Source of the DNA: Campanula takesimana
Lineage: Eukaryota; Streptophyta; Magnoliopsida; Asterales; Campanulaceae
Reading direction: 5' to 3'
Assembly (NCBI GenBank): GCA_026119855.1
Contig: JAOWBW010000105.1
Location: forward strand, 1,674,001 to 1,738,000
Length of the DNA stretch: 64,000 nt
The notes beneath the pieces were generated by a model. That model was not told where the DNA came from, made no database searches, and saw only the letters and a list, made by a program, of their open reading frames with translations. Position numbers and translations under genes: made by a program. Below, piece by piece: positions 1 to 11,450 of this stretch (position 1 is the first letter of the stretch; each line of letters starts with the position of its first letter).

Positions 1-1462
1 TTAATGAATATCCGTCTCTCTTTTTCCATGTGCACAATTATACTGAACGATATCTCTGTGACTGTGAGTGCACCAGTAAGAATTTACAGATAAAAGGGAC
101 AATTTGTTGATTCGGACAAGTATGCAGACATCTTCAAACCACTGTCCATCAGTTAAGGTGAATTAGTTGGTCATTTCTCATACGAGGATAAGGAAATAAA
201 GGAGCCCGTAATGTTCCTTGCAACCTTCACATCATACAAACTTGTACTCCCTCCGTTCATGATGAGTGTCCCCTTTCCTTTTACGGGAAGCTTTCTAACC
301 CAGTTGTCCGTTATAAGCCCTTCTGGATGCGAGATGGAAAAAGGGATTGGTTCTATTCAAAGACTCTAGCATAAAGAGCTTTAAACAGACCAATATAAAT
401 ATCATTGGAGATGTTTTAACATGAAATCATCACATCAATAGCTGCTAGTATAGTTATAGCCTTATAGGTGAGCCTTGCCAAACCATACTCCCTCCGTCCC
501 ATTTCAAATTGCAAAAATAAGGTTATGCACCGGAATTAAGGAAAAGGTTAAAAAGGTGATGTGTTGTGGGTGTAGATAGTTGGGTAGGAGTGAGAAAGTG
601 GGGTAGAGAATAGTAAGTGAGTTAGTGTATGTGAGTATGACAAGTGGGTCCCATTAATTAAAAAATATTTAAAAAAAAATCCTTTTTAGGCTTTTGCAAT
701 TTTAAGTTGGACACCCAAAATGACAAATTTTGCAATTTGAAATAGGACCGAGGGAGTACAACTATGTGTTGGGCCCCCACGAAAAAGGGTGGCAGTTGCT
801 TAATCTGTCTGTTCTTTCCCTGTTTAGAGATGGTTTTTCTTGGGATTGTGTAAGATACATGGTTTGGATCAAATATTCGCCTCTTTGTAAATTCAGTCGA
901 GAAGGATGAAATACTGGAAATTTCAGACAATTAGCTATTAAACTGCTTCCTGCTCTTGAGTAGACTTGCAACTTTGAGCATATCTTCACTTAGTCCAATA
1001 GGACTTTATAACGTATTGTGGTAACAATATTCATTTAAAAGCGGCATATATTGTCAAATTGGCTATTTGTTAGACTTTAGATTCCATGAATTTTCAGTTA
1101 GGTTGTGAATTGCGGACCTTCCATCTACTCTACTCTATACAAAGTTAAAGATTAATAGTATTCAGTCAAATAAAAAGCTTGGGAAACGGAATCTGAGAAA
1201 ATGTTAGTATAACTTAAGTTTACATAACCACAAATGTTACAACATTTGTTAGCCTAGTCTAGACTGTAATCCAATAATCCTCTTTCACATGAATAGACAA
1301 TTTCTTTGGTAGACTTTTGGTGCTTATTTTTTTTAACGCTCAAATAGCGGTTACATTACTCAAGATGACTATTTTTTTCTGGTAAAAAAATCTGAATAGT
1401 CTTGCACATTTCTAAGCTTATATTACCAGATCCTACATCTAATAATCTGATTAAATTCACAG
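1..1462. other. Probable intron of the ABHD17-like gene, non-coding
   Basis: No coding exon could be supported here. The next exon (from 1463) begins right after a pyrimidine/AG acceptor and in mid-protein, so this stretch should be the preceding intron, with the earlier exons left of the window. It holds one complete Stowaway MITE and a half Stowaway end near 247. A short peptide-like stretch around 113-162 is not flanked by convincing splice sites in the right frame, so it is not called. Confidence 0.5.
488..756. mobile_element. Stowaway-type MITE
   Basis: Terminal inverted repeats begin CTCCCTCCGTCCC and end in the complement, with TA on both sides (486-487, 757-758). The arms are complementary over the outer 30 or so bases. 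The length of 269 bp fits the family. It lies in the presumed intron of the hydrolase gene. Confidence 0.85.
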
Positions 1463-1723
1463 GGTACAAACGATGAGATAGTTGACTGGTCACACGGGAA
1501 ACGGTTATGGGAGCTTGCCAAGGAAAAGTATGATCCGTTGTGGGTCCAGGGAGGAGGCCATTGTAATCTCGAAACTTTTCCAGAGTACATAAAACACTTG
1601 CGCAAATTCGTAAGCGCAATGGAGAAACTCTCTTTCTCAAAACAAAGCAAGCAAAGGCTTACAAATGTCCCAAGTATAACAGAAGCCAAACACAACAAAT
1701 GCTTGAGATTTGGAAAAAAATAA
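1463..1723 (+). CDS. ABHD17-type alpha/beta hydrolase, last coding exon (partial)
   Basis: This is the C-terminal exon of a plant alpha/beta-hydrolase domain protein of the ABHD17 group, a serine hydrolase family whose animal members depalmitoylate proteins; the plant substrate is not known to me. The exon follows a CAG acceptor and reads GTNDEIVDWSHGKRLWELAK at its start. This contains the family's catalytic Asp (in GTNDEIVDW); further on, GGGHCNLE holds the catalytic His. About 40 variable residues follow, then a TAA at 1721-1723. The Ser nucleophile and the N-terminal cysteines expected in this family lie in exons left of the window. The frame is open across the whole 261 bp, and the conserved core looks intact, so nothing suggests a pseudogene. 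Family call is firm; the exact subgroup is less sure. Confidence 0.85.
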   Translation, partial: GTNDEIVDWSHGKRLWELAKEKYDPLWVQGGGHCNLETFPEYIKHLRKFVSAMEKLSFSKQSKQRLTNVPSITEAKHNKCLRFGKK

Positions 1724-2600
1724 CTTCTTCTTCCTTAAATACCCCTTTAGAGGATTTGAGAAGGGACGGAGAGAAAATTTGTGGGTTTTATGAGCTCGGC
1801 CTTTTCAGAGACTTCAACGCCAAAGATTGAATGTCCAAGCTTACGTTTCTCTCGGTATGTTTCTCAAGCTTTGAGAACTTATCATGTGAAATATATATTA
1901 TAAATTAAGGCCCGTTTGATCCAAATCTTGCTCAATATAATTCTTGTTGTTTCGTTCTTGAATGTGGCTAAGTGTGTTCATGTGTTGTATTGTCAGAAAA
2001 CTGAAAAGGGGTAGATGTATAATCGATCTGGAATTCACGTGTAATTAAAAAAAGTCAATGTTCTGTAGATTGTAGAAGTCATCATTTTTCAATGAAATGA
2101 AACTATCAAATATTTAATTTTCATCTCTCTTTGCCTGCAATTTTTTTTTTCCTACCTGAACCATTTTGTATATATGCATCTGTAATTCTGTATGGACCTA
2201 ACTATTGGTGCTGCCAAAATTATTTTGATCTCCATTTTCATAGGGATTTGACTTCTCCGAGCACATGGGACGGTAAGGTTTCTTTTATATTTGATCTGCA
2301 ATATTAATATACAAGTTGTATAAGACGACGTTCTGCGAATATATACCACTCAAAAATGAAAAGAAAAGAAGAAAAAAAAAATCCCATTTTTCTGCATGTG
2401 TTTGTGATATTTTAAGCAAAATATGTTCATACTCTGTATTTTATGGTAGAAGTTAGCAGACCCTGTTGTCAATTTGTATGAACTGTATTTGATGGTCGGT
2501 TGCTATTTGTTTATGTTAGTACCAAAGTCTTTGATAATGTATGTATTGCTTTCTTGTTAAATATTGACAACCAACTTGCATTGCTTATATATACTATATA
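1724..2600. other. 3' UTR and flank of the hydrolase gene
   Basis: AT-rich sequence without a credible ORF. Polyadenylation probably occurs in the T/A-rich stretch around 2040-2140, where AATGAAATGAAA-like signals occur. No repeat structure was recognised. Confidence 0.35.
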
Positions 2601-2798
2601 CTCCCTCCGTCCAATTTTAAGAATCAAAATCTTAAAATGGAAAGTAGGTCCTACATGTCATACTCACAATAATTATCCACTAACTCTTCTCTACCCCACT
2701 TTTTCTCTCTTACCCAACTATCAACACTCACAACACATCACATTTTTCTTAATTTTTGAACTCACCAATTTTTTGACTCTTAAAATGAGACGGATGGG
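2601..2798. mobile_element. Stowaway-type MITE
   Basis: Left end CTCCCTCCGTCC and right end GACGGATGGG are inverted, each next to TA. The inner arms (TTTTAAGAATCAAAATC and GACTCTTAAAAT) also pair. The right end is slightly decayed. Confidence 0.8.
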
Positions 2799-4327
2799 TA
2801 TATATATACAATATATTAACCAGAAAAACTAACAGGTTTGTTTTTTTTCTTCTTGTTAAGGAGGGGTACAAGTAGACATCAACAGACATTTTTATAAACT
2901 AAAACAAGATTTGACGAGCAATGTAGTGATTTTAATTATAATCTTGTCCATGTCATATCTTAAAAATAGAGATTCTGACGGGCAACATATTCAATGTAAT
3001 TAACATGATGACTAACCCTCTAGTTATCCACGAAAGAAAAACTAGTACACATTCTTAGTTTTAACGGAAAATAAATACTACCTCTTCCATTTAATTTTTT
3101 AGTAGCAGGCGCCATGAGTTTCGATCAAACATTAATGTCAATTTAATTATCATATTGAAATTTTAAAAATTGTTACTGATAAATCATTAACTAATTTATC
3201 AATATCAATTTTTATAAATTGATCACTCAAAGTCAAATGAAACTATCTTTTTTGGGGTCTTTTTGTGATGGAAGGAGTGTAAATTTAGTTGAAAAATGGT
3301 ACTCCCTCCGTCTCTAAATGCGTCTGAATTTTATTTTAAATGACATTTTGAAAATCCCTACTTTTTATGAAATATTTATTGTTGGAGTTTTCTTTCTAAC
3401 TATTTAGTTTTGCAAGTATTAATGAAAAAAAAATAGTATAAAAATATTTAGGGACGTTTTTTTTTCAGAATAGACATTTATTTTGAGATAAAGTTTTTTT
3501 TTTTTAAAAAAATAGACATTTATTTAAAGACATGAGAGTAGTATTTTCTAAGTGGAGAGAAGAACACGTATAACCAGAGATAGATATGAGATTTAGCTGT
3601 GAAAAGGTATAATTAGTGACTAATTTTAGTGTATGGTTACTTGATAAAACTTGACAAAAGACAGAGTAAATTGGGTGTCAATTGTGAAACTCAAACAGTA
3701 TTTTAGTACAAGATGTTGTCTAACAAGACATGAAAGCTGTATTTAGCATAGCTACTTTATACAAAACTGGAACACATAAATTGTGACTTAGAATATACTA
3801 TCAAGAAAAAAATTGGTTAGGTACATTTCATGACTTAATGCTATAATTTCACCAATAATTTTTGAAGAAAAATAATGATGCTAATAAAAATTTAAAATTT
3901 GTTATTGTATCACGATTACTAATAAATTCAATAACTATTTATAGATTTTCATTACGATAATTCAAATTATTGATCAAAGTATAATCTACTTAGATTGATC
4001 AAAAATCCTAATTCGAGTGGGACGTAGGGAGTATATATATCCAGGTACGGGCATTTTGAAGTTAGACTGTACAATAAGTTTTTTTTTTTTTTTTTTTATT
4101 TTATTTCTGCCGTTTAATCATTCATTTTTAAGTATATGGTTGTATTTTAACTTCTACTCCCAATTAAAAATCACCCATTTGTATGAGATTAAATGTTGAC
4201 TATTGAACAATGTGCAGTCGGAATGTACTACCCCAAATAATTTAATCTGCCTCTCTCTCTCTCTCTCACTCATGTTCATTTAGTGGGATAACTATGGCCA
4301 CCATTATACATGGTTTGTTTGTACATA
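2799..4327. other. Intergenic AT-rich DNA with one decayed MITE
   Basis: No gene seen. A degraded Stowaway-like unit spans roughly 3302-3541: a CTCCCTCCGTCTC end, then poly-T tracts and repeated AATAGACATTTATTT motifs, with no clean right end. A CT microsatellite lies at 4252-4268. Confidence 0.4.
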
Positions 4328-4492
4328 CTCCCTCCGTTTCGCAAAACATGTCGTTTTTGGTGTTCAATTTTATTCCAAAATATTTGATACTTTTCAATTA
4401 TCTAGGAACTTTTGTCATTACTTACCAATTATACCCTTATTTAATAATTGACACACCCTTTGTAAATGCATTTAATTACAAAACGGAGTGAG
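4328..4492. mobile_element. Stowaway-type MITE
   Basis: Left CTCCCTCCGTTTCG and right AAACGGAGTGAG are inverted, with TA outside each end. The length of 165 bp fits a compact Stowaway. Confidence 0.75.
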
Positions 4493-4812
4493 TACTAATA
4501 GTGAGTATTTAGCTTGACACATAGCCTTTTCTTTTGGAAGATTAGTGGGTTTTGATTAAGGTATGATTATGATCATAATCCACTCATAAGTGTGGATTTC
4601 CACTAGAAAGACTCTTCCGGAATAAAGGGAATCTTTGAATTGTCATTTATCAATTGAATTTATTATGCCATTAGCAGTAACATAGGTGGCTTTGATGAAA
4701 TCCATATTTATTTAATTAATCTAGGGCCACACAATTTGAGAAATGAGAAGTTCGACTTAATCTCGACCGCACACTTCACTCACATTGCCGAGCTTTGCTG
4801 CAACAATTTTTT

Positions 4813-5036
4813 GGATTTCGAACCGCTACACCGAGCGGTTAGCTCCACCCAATGGTTTCGATTGAAGTCATCCCATTTTAGCTCCACCCAACGGTTGAGA
4901 TGTGTCCAAACTCGGTGGGACCCACAAAAAATTGAAATCATCTTAGCCGCACACCCAAATCGCTCGCTTATGTAGCTTTGATCGGAGCCTTTGGGTGGAG
5001 GGGTGGAGCTAACTTCGGTGGAGCGGTTCCGGGTCC
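4813..5036. mobile_element. Mutator-type MITE M1 with 9-bp target duplication
   Basis: The ends GGATTTCGAACCGCTACACC and the complement of GGTGGAGCGGTTCCGGGTCC form an imperfect inverted repeat, extending into TTAGCTCCACCC on both arms. CAATTTTTT flanks it at 4804-4812 and 5037-5045. A 9-bp duplication and GG...CC ends fit a non-autonomous MULE. The M3 element at 11000-11239 belongs to the same family. Confidence 0.8.
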
Positions 5037-5045
5037 CAATTTTTT

Positions 5046-6258
5046 GGCCAAATTACATTTTACCCCCCAAAGTATCCACTGATTCCCACTTTGCACCCCC
5101 GTTTGAAAAGTCGGTCTGTTTGGAACCTAAACTACCAAATTTTCCCACTTTGCACCCCATCACTAACGAATGCTAGAAAATTTAACAGAATAGGTAACGA
5201 ACGGACTATTTTGTAATGCTTATTAGTTTTTATGGGTCAAAATGCAAACTTTTAAATATTAAGTACTAAAAAAATATTTCTTTTTCCAAATATTTAACAT
5301 TAACTTAAATATTAAATAATTAATATTTCTTGAAAATAATACAATTTTTTATGCTAAAATATTTTTTTAAAAAATAAAATTTATTTTTTAAAAAATAAAT
5401 AAAAATTATTACGTTTTTTTAAAATAAAAATATTTAAAAAATAAAGATTTTTTTTTCTAAAAAAAACATTGTAATGTCTTATTTGTATTTTTTTAAAATA
5501 TAATATAAAACTTTTAAATTGAAATTTTTGTAAGATTTTTATTTTTTTTTTAAAAAAAATAAACATTATAGCATTTTTTAAAAAAAATAAAAATTACTCC
5601 CTCCGTCCCAGTTTAAGGTTCTTACATTCCTTTTTGGTATTTCCCTGTTTAAAAGAATATTGTACTTTTTTTCAAAAAAAATACAATATTTTTCTAAAAT
5701 AAAAAAAACGCTATAATGTTTTAATTTTTTAAAAAATAAAATTCTTACACAAATTACAATTTAAAATTTTTATTTTATATTTTTTAAAAATATAAATAAA
5801 ACTTTACAATATTTTTTTAGAAAAAAAAATCTTTATTTTTTAAATATTTTTATTTAAAAATAAAAACATACTAAATTTTTAGTTTTATTAAAAAAATAAA
5901 TTTCATTTTTTTAGAAAAAATAATATCATATTTTTTTTAAAAAAAAAATAGCATATAATTAGTATTATTTTGAAGAAGTATTAATTATTTAAGAATTAAG
6001 ATAATGTTAAATATTTGGAAAAATAAATAAATTTTTAGTACTTAATATTTAAAACTTTGCATTTTGACCCTTAAAAACTAATAAGCATTACAAAATAGTC
6101 CATTCGTTACCTATTCTGTTAAATTTTCTAACATTCGTTGGTGCTGGGGTGCAAAATGGGAAAATTTGAAAGTTTAGGTACCAAACAGACCGACTTTTCA
6201 AACGGGGGTGCAAAGTGGGAATCGGTGGATACTTTGGGGGGTAAAATGTAATTTGGCC
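5046..6258. mobile_element. Long fold-back Mutator-type element M2 (1.2 kb)
   Basis: An almost complete palindrome. The arms begin GGCCAAATTACATTTTACC and match for at least 230 bp; the AT-rich centre (5340-5930) also pairs with itself. The 9-bp duplication CAATTTTTT lies at 5037-5045 and 6259-6267. It encodes nothing: the 61-aa minus-strand reading at 5381-5566 is poly-K/F/I noise. A half Stowaway end (ACTCCCTCCGTCCC) sits near the centre at 5596. A transcript would form a very long hairpin. Confidence 0.85.
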
Positions 6259-6279
6259 CAATTTTTTAGCATCCTCATC

Positions 6280-6466
6280 TTCTTTTTAAAAAAAATTGGT
6301 TTTTTTTTTTATTAATGATAGATAAATTGCCCTTAGGCTACATCAAATGGCCATGAAGGCTACAACTAGGCCTATAGGCTAACACAAATGTCTCTAACGG
6401 GATTCGAACTCGTGACCTCCATATAGGAAGCTAACACTGGATACCGCTTGAGCTAAAACTCTTTCG
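6280..6466 (-). mobile_element. tRNA-derived SINE
   Basis: On the minus strand a tRNA-like head carries an A-box-like TAGCTCAAGCGG and a B-box-like GAGTTCGAATCC about 40 bp later, followed by a tRNA-unrelated body and an A-rich tail. A perfect 17-bp target duplication, TTTTTAGCATCCTCATC, lies at 6263-6279 and 6467-6483. It is not a functional tRNA: the cloverleaf is incomplete. The left duplication overlaps the right target duplication of M2. Confidence 0.85.
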
Positions 6467-6711
6467 TTTTTAGCATCCTCATCAACAAACAAAGAGAAAA
6501 GTTTAACAAAGTAAGATTGATTTGATTGCTGGTTGGGAAAAACGCACCAAGTCTTTCTGTGATTAGCTAGAGAATTTTTTATTTTTTTTACGTAGAAAGG
6601 AAGATGATTATTATTTAGAAGATAAAACAAGTGTTTTGTGGGGTCTAAGTGGTCGGAAATATGTCTGGTCACATGTAAAGGATCCTATAAAAGTGATTAA
6701 ATAGAAGTGCT

Positions 6712-7487
6712 TAGACATGTCCAAACGGTCCCGGTTCCCGGTTCCCGGTTCCAGAACCGTCGGTTCCCGGTTCTCAAATGGCCGGAACCATATTCGAACC
6801 ATCTTAATCCGGTTCCCGGTTCTATCCGCCGGTTCCGGTTCCGACGGTTCCACCGGTTCCATCTCACCATCTAATAAGTATGTAATACTCCCTCCGTCCC
6901 AAAATATTTGTAGTTTAAAATGTAATACTCCCGCCATTTTAAAATACTTGTAGTTTAAGGAGTTGAAGTTTGTCCCAAAATATTTGTAGTTTTGCTATTA
7001 TCTATACATTTTTTACATTGTTTATCAAATATACCCTTATTTATGATAGTGCTGTCATTGTAAAAGTATTAAATTGTCTTGATACTTGAAATATTCCAAG
7101 AGTAATATAGTCCATTACACATGTATTAATTTTTTTCTTAATTTGTGTGAAAATCCTAGAACTACAAGTATTTTGGGACGGAGGGAGTATGTATATCAGT
7201 ATATATATTAGCTAGCAGCCAACCTACCATAATGATCAAACATCTTTAAACTCCTCTGATGCTGAGAACCGTTCGGTTCCCGGTTCCCAGTTCTCGGTTC
7301 CGGCTCTCGGTTCCCGGTTCCGCCGGTTCCGGCTCTCGGTTCCCGGTTCCACCGGTTCCTCGGTTCTGAATATGTTGGATTCGTATTCGAACCGTTTCAA
7401 TCCGGTTCTCGGTTCCGTTCGGTTCTCGGTTCTGGTTCTACCAGCCGGTTCCGTCGGTTCCCGGTTCTATTTGGACATGTATGTCTA
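6712..7487. mobile_element. hAT-like non-autonomous element hAT-1 (CCGGTTCC repeats)
   Basis: The ends TAGACATGTCCAAA and the complement of TTTGGACATGTATGTCTA form a terminal inverted repeat. The 8-bp duplication GAAGTGCT lies at 6704-6711 and 7488-7495. Both subterminal regions are packed with CGGTTCCCGGTTCC-type repeats in opposite orientation. A Stowaway MITE is nested in the middle. No transposase is encoded. Confidence 0.85.
6888..7187. mobile_element. Stowaway-type MITE nested in hAT-1
   Basis: Left CTCCCTCCGTCCC and right GGGACGGAGGGAG, each with outer TA. The left end is partly duplicated (a second TACTCCCGCC at about 6926). Confidence 0.85.
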
Positions 7488-7616
7488 GAAGTGCTTAGTG
7501 CTAAAAAGGTGATTACCATATATGATTAACATCAACTTACCATCATGTCTCATGCTAATTAGACTTTTGAAGGTGACAAGGTTGTCCTTAACTGGAAAAT
7601 TGAAATTAAATTCATA

Positions 7617-7838
7617 CTACCTCTGTCCCTAAATGAGTGTCCAAATTTCATTTTAAGGTTCACTGAAAATCTCAACTTTTTGAACAATTTGGTAACAATG
7701 ATTCATATATAATCTTGTAATCTCCTTTCCAAACCTTTATTTTTGCACGTATAAAAAACCGGTGAATTTTTTTTCGAAAAAAAACGTTTAGGGAAAAAGT
7801 TATGTTAAAAAAAGACACTCATTTAGGGACAGGGGGAG
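7617..7838. mobile_element. Stowaway-type MITE
   Basis: Left CTACCTCTGTCCCTAAATGA and right AGACACTCATTTAGGGACAG are inverted, with flanking TA. A related copy lies at 12976-13231. Confidence 0.75.
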
Positions 7839-8750
7839 TAATTGCTTTCAAAAATAAAAAGAATAAGTTCGCATAATCTTATAATGAATTACCATGTGAC
7901 GTAAATTATAGTAGTAATATATAATTCCTTCGTCATTAATATCCAAATTTCATTTTAAGAAAAATCAGAAAATCTCTACGTTTCATACAATTTAATGGCA
8001 AAGTTTCGTATATAATCGTGTAATTTTCTTTTTAAACATTTAGTTTTGCATGTATAAAAAGACTAGAGAAAAAATGGTAAAAAAAAATCTAGAGACAAAG
8101 TTTTTTTCAAAAAAGTCATTCATTTTGGTTAAAAAAAATCTTCAAAATGGGGACGGAGGTAGTACGTAACATATTTTCCCCAAAATCATACACAAATCCC
8201 TCTTTACCCTTTCGATCAAAGTTCATTTCAGGGTGGTATTTCATGTTTAAAGTCATCATAATATACCCCATCCGTCCAACAAATATGTTTTTTTTTTTAA
8301 CATAATTAAGCATTTGTGTGTTTAATTAAGTTTAGAGAAGGGATTTGTGGAACGGCAATTCAAATTGACTAAAATCATTTCATTAGCTCCAGAAGTCTTA
8401 TAAAATCAAACCAGAAGATAGTTCTATAATAGGGTTAGAATTAGCTATTTGAAATAAATAGATTCATATTCAGGTAGTAGATTGTGTCTCGCGCATATAC
8501 CTTTATAAATTCATAGTCATAAGCAAACATTGTTTTCAATAATTAGAAATCACAAGCATCAAATCTTTATGAAGAAAAAAAAAACTACTCTTTGCTAATA
8601 ACAAAATTAATTAGTAAGTTTTTAAAATTTAAAATTCACAATTTATAGGTAAAACCCCTAATCTACTAATTGCAAGTAACTAGATTTATAACTAGGAAGC
8701 TGAAGATTTCAAATAATTAACCAGGGGTTTTAACTTGTACATTAGATATT
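7839..8750. other. Intergenic DNA with one decayed MITE
   Basis: No gene. A degenerate Stowaway-like unit spans about 7923-8162, ending GGGGACGGAGGTAG. The remainder is AT-rich without recognisable structure. Confidence 0.4.
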
Positions 8751-8758
8751 CTCTCAAA

Positions 8759-10223
8759 TAGGGGTGGCAAAATTTTACCCAATCCATTTGTCCATCCATC
8801 AACCCAATATAAAATGACTTATTGGGTTATCCATTAGATACCCAATTAAATTATTGGGTACAATGGATAAAACCCATAAAGATCCATAACATTAATGGAT
8901 AAAATGGATTTTTATCCGGATAACCAATGGGTTACCCGATAGTCTACCCCTATAATTAGAAGCAACTACACCCCACACTCACCACCGCCATCCTTGCCGT
9001 GGCTACCACCATAACCATCACCACCACCCCATCATCGCCGCCACACTCAGAACCACCATTTTCTCCCACTGCCTGCCGCGCCGCCGCACACACCACCACC
9101 ACCAGTACCGCTATTCCCAACACATCACCGTCATCTTTAACACTACTATTGTCGTCCCCCACCACAGCCACACCACTGCTACCATAATAGCCACCGCCGC
9201 CCCCATTGCAGTGACTACAAATTGCCACCGCCGTCCCTTACACAATGAGCACTAGACTTACTTTTATTATCTCTCAAACCCATAATGCTCTCCTAGGATT
9301 ATAAGTCAAAAATGTAATTACACTTATAGCAAAAATTATGGAGTGATTATATCATCACATAATGACATTAAATCAATAATCTATAACAAGAATTATAATT
9401 ATTCTATGCATATAAATGAAATGCTTTTTTTTTGAAGCCAAATGAAATGCTTTTTAACTAGCTACAATCATGTGAATCAAATTAGGAACATTCTATGTTA
9501 AATAAAGTATGTCAGACCAAAATTTAAATTTTTGAAGCATTGTAGAAATTTTAAAATGACGAGGCTTTATTTTGATGGGCATAATTGACAATTGGCATGA
9601 TTTGTCAATTGACGATCCAAAATGGCAAGAATTTGCTTTCAAAAAATTAAAATAGGCAAGAGTATATTTTAGTTAGCCACAGCCATGCAAATCAAATTAA
9701 CTGGTAATCAAACAAAAAAAAATAGCAGCAATGGATAGGGAAGCAACAATGTCATTGTAGTGGCGTGGCACGAGAAAACATGGTGGCGGCGATGAGGTGG
9801 TGGCGTGGTGGCAGGTGAAGCAACGGGGTGGTGCATTGGTGGTAGGAGCAACGATGGAGGTGCAGTGGTGGTATGGCAGTGACAATGCCGGAGGGTATAA
9901 TGGGGTGGTCACAGTGGGATGGCTATGGGTGTGAGCATGGCGGTGTTTATGGTGGCGGTGATGGTGGTTGTGGGTGTCGGAATGATGGTGGTGGGTGACA
10001 GGTGGCAGTGAATGGTGGTGGGTTGTGGTGGCGAATTATGTACATAAAAATGATGGGTATACCTGGATATTATCCATTAATTAATGGATAAATTTGGGTA
10101 TTATCCAATTGTACCCATTATTATTAATGGGTATAATGGATAATACCCAAATTTACCCATTAACTTAATTGACACATTTGGGTTTTATCCATTAGTATCC
10201 GGGAACCTATTTTGCCACCCCTA
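8759..10223. mobile_element. hAT-like non-autonomous element hAT-2
   Basis: The ends TAGGGGTGGCAAAAT and ATTTTGCCACCCCTA are a perfect 15-bp inverted repeat. The 8-bp duplication CTCTCAAA lies at 8751-8758 and 10224-10231. Subterminal blocks repeat ACCCAATAATGGAT-like motifs. Two trinucleotide-rich blocks, CCACCR at about 8970-9232 and GGTGGY at about 9720-10030, face each other in inverse orientation. The short ORFs there (Thr/Pro-rich, Gly/Val-rich) are repeat artefacts. No transposase. Confidence 0.85.
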
Positions 10224-10231
10224 CTCTCAAA

Positions 10232-10990
10232 GAAAAAAAAAACTTATACATTAGAGATTTTGAATCTTTAATTTATGATATGCAAATGATCTGTTAATGT
10301 ATAAAAAGGTGAAATTATTTTTCAGGAATGGAGAAAATAATTAAGATAAAATATTAGAACAATAGAAACACTATAAATTAATAGTGTTGAGACTGGTAAA
10401 ATTTATTAATTTGTAGAGTTATTAATTTAAAGAGTTTTAGACGGTTTGACGAATTTCAGATTTTCTTATACACTAAATTAAAAGTATATATACATAATAA
10501 GTTGAAAGGCATTCGAAGTTAAAAATTTCTTTGAATTCATTGTATACAAGAAGAATAACTACAACATATTCTTGAAACAAAACTAGTATATAAATGACAT
10601 GAAGACTTTAAAATATTCAACATATCTTATACAATGGCTTCTCATCTAAAATGTATTGCAAAATCAACTATAGTATAGAGTCACATTTTCACTAAGTTTT
10701 AATAATTAGTTTTTTCAATTTCTAAAAATTATTAATTAATGATTTTCATGGGACTTGATATTATTTAGGGTTCTCCCAGAAAAATATTATATTATTATTT
10801 TATCGATTTTTATAATTTTTTTAACTGGCTTAAATCGGGACCGAAAAAATTTATTATCTTAAAGAATTTATTAATTTACTGAATATTAATTTAAAGAGTT
10901 TATATTGTACTCTACAAAAAATTAGGGTATTTTGTTTATCCAGTGCACCGCAGTAGCATGATACGCGTTCATTGAGTTTTGCCAGGCTTG
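10232..10990. other. Intergenic AT-rich DNA
   Basis: No coding potential. A TTATTAATTT...AAAGAGTTT motif recurs at about 10404-10437 and 10865-10902, suggesting remnants of one repeat, but no ends were found. Confidence 0.3.
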
Positions 10991-10999
10991 AATTCTAGT

Positions 11000-11239
11000 G
11001 GGTATGGAACCGCTGCACCGATGTGAAAGTTGCACAACGTATTGTAAAACGTTTTCTACACAACGTTTTAGTGCACTACACAACGTAAAAACGACCGAAA
11101 AAGTGTTAGCTCCTGAAAAACGTTTTACATTTGCAAGTACACATTTTACATTAGGTAGAAAATATTTTACAAAACGTTGTACAATTTGCACATCGGGCCA
11201 GCGGTGCACCTAACGTGTTGGTGTAGCGGTTCTAAATCC
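11000..11239. mobile_element. Mutator-type MITE M3, same family as M1
   Basis: The ends GGGTATGGAACCGCTGCACC and the complement of GGTGTAGCGGTTCTAAATCC pair. The 9-bp duplication AATTCTAGT lies at 10991-10999 and 11240-11248. Internally an ACAACGT/ACGTTTT motif repeats in both orientations. Two overlapping small ORFs are artefacts. Confidence 0.8.
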
Positions 11240-11450
11240 AATTCTAGTGGTCAGAATGGAGCCATATGCCCCACCTTACCAAATACCGATGGACCCCACC
11301 ATTCTGTTTCACCTTGTTCGGCTAACGTGTCATGTTCAGGAATAACAAGGCAGCATTTTCTGTAATCGAATCATCATGGGTCCCAAATTTGAGCACTTTC
11401 TAGCCAATCAGCAGTCGAAACGTGTGTTATAACGGTACTACTACTACAGC

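Noticed and set aside
113..170. Possible upstream exon of the hydrolase gene (DSDKYADIFKPLS-like peptide)
   Set aside because: It does not match the family sequence expected before the last exon and lacks fitting splice sites and phase.
6380..6466. A functional tRNA gene on the minus strand
   Set aside because: A and B boxes are present but the acceptor stem and cloverleaf are incomplete; a 17-bp target duplication and A-rich tail identify a SINE.
8956..9228. Gly/Val-rich 90-aa and Thr/Pro-rich 62-aa ORFs
   Set aside because: Both arise from the CCACCR repeat block of hAT-2.
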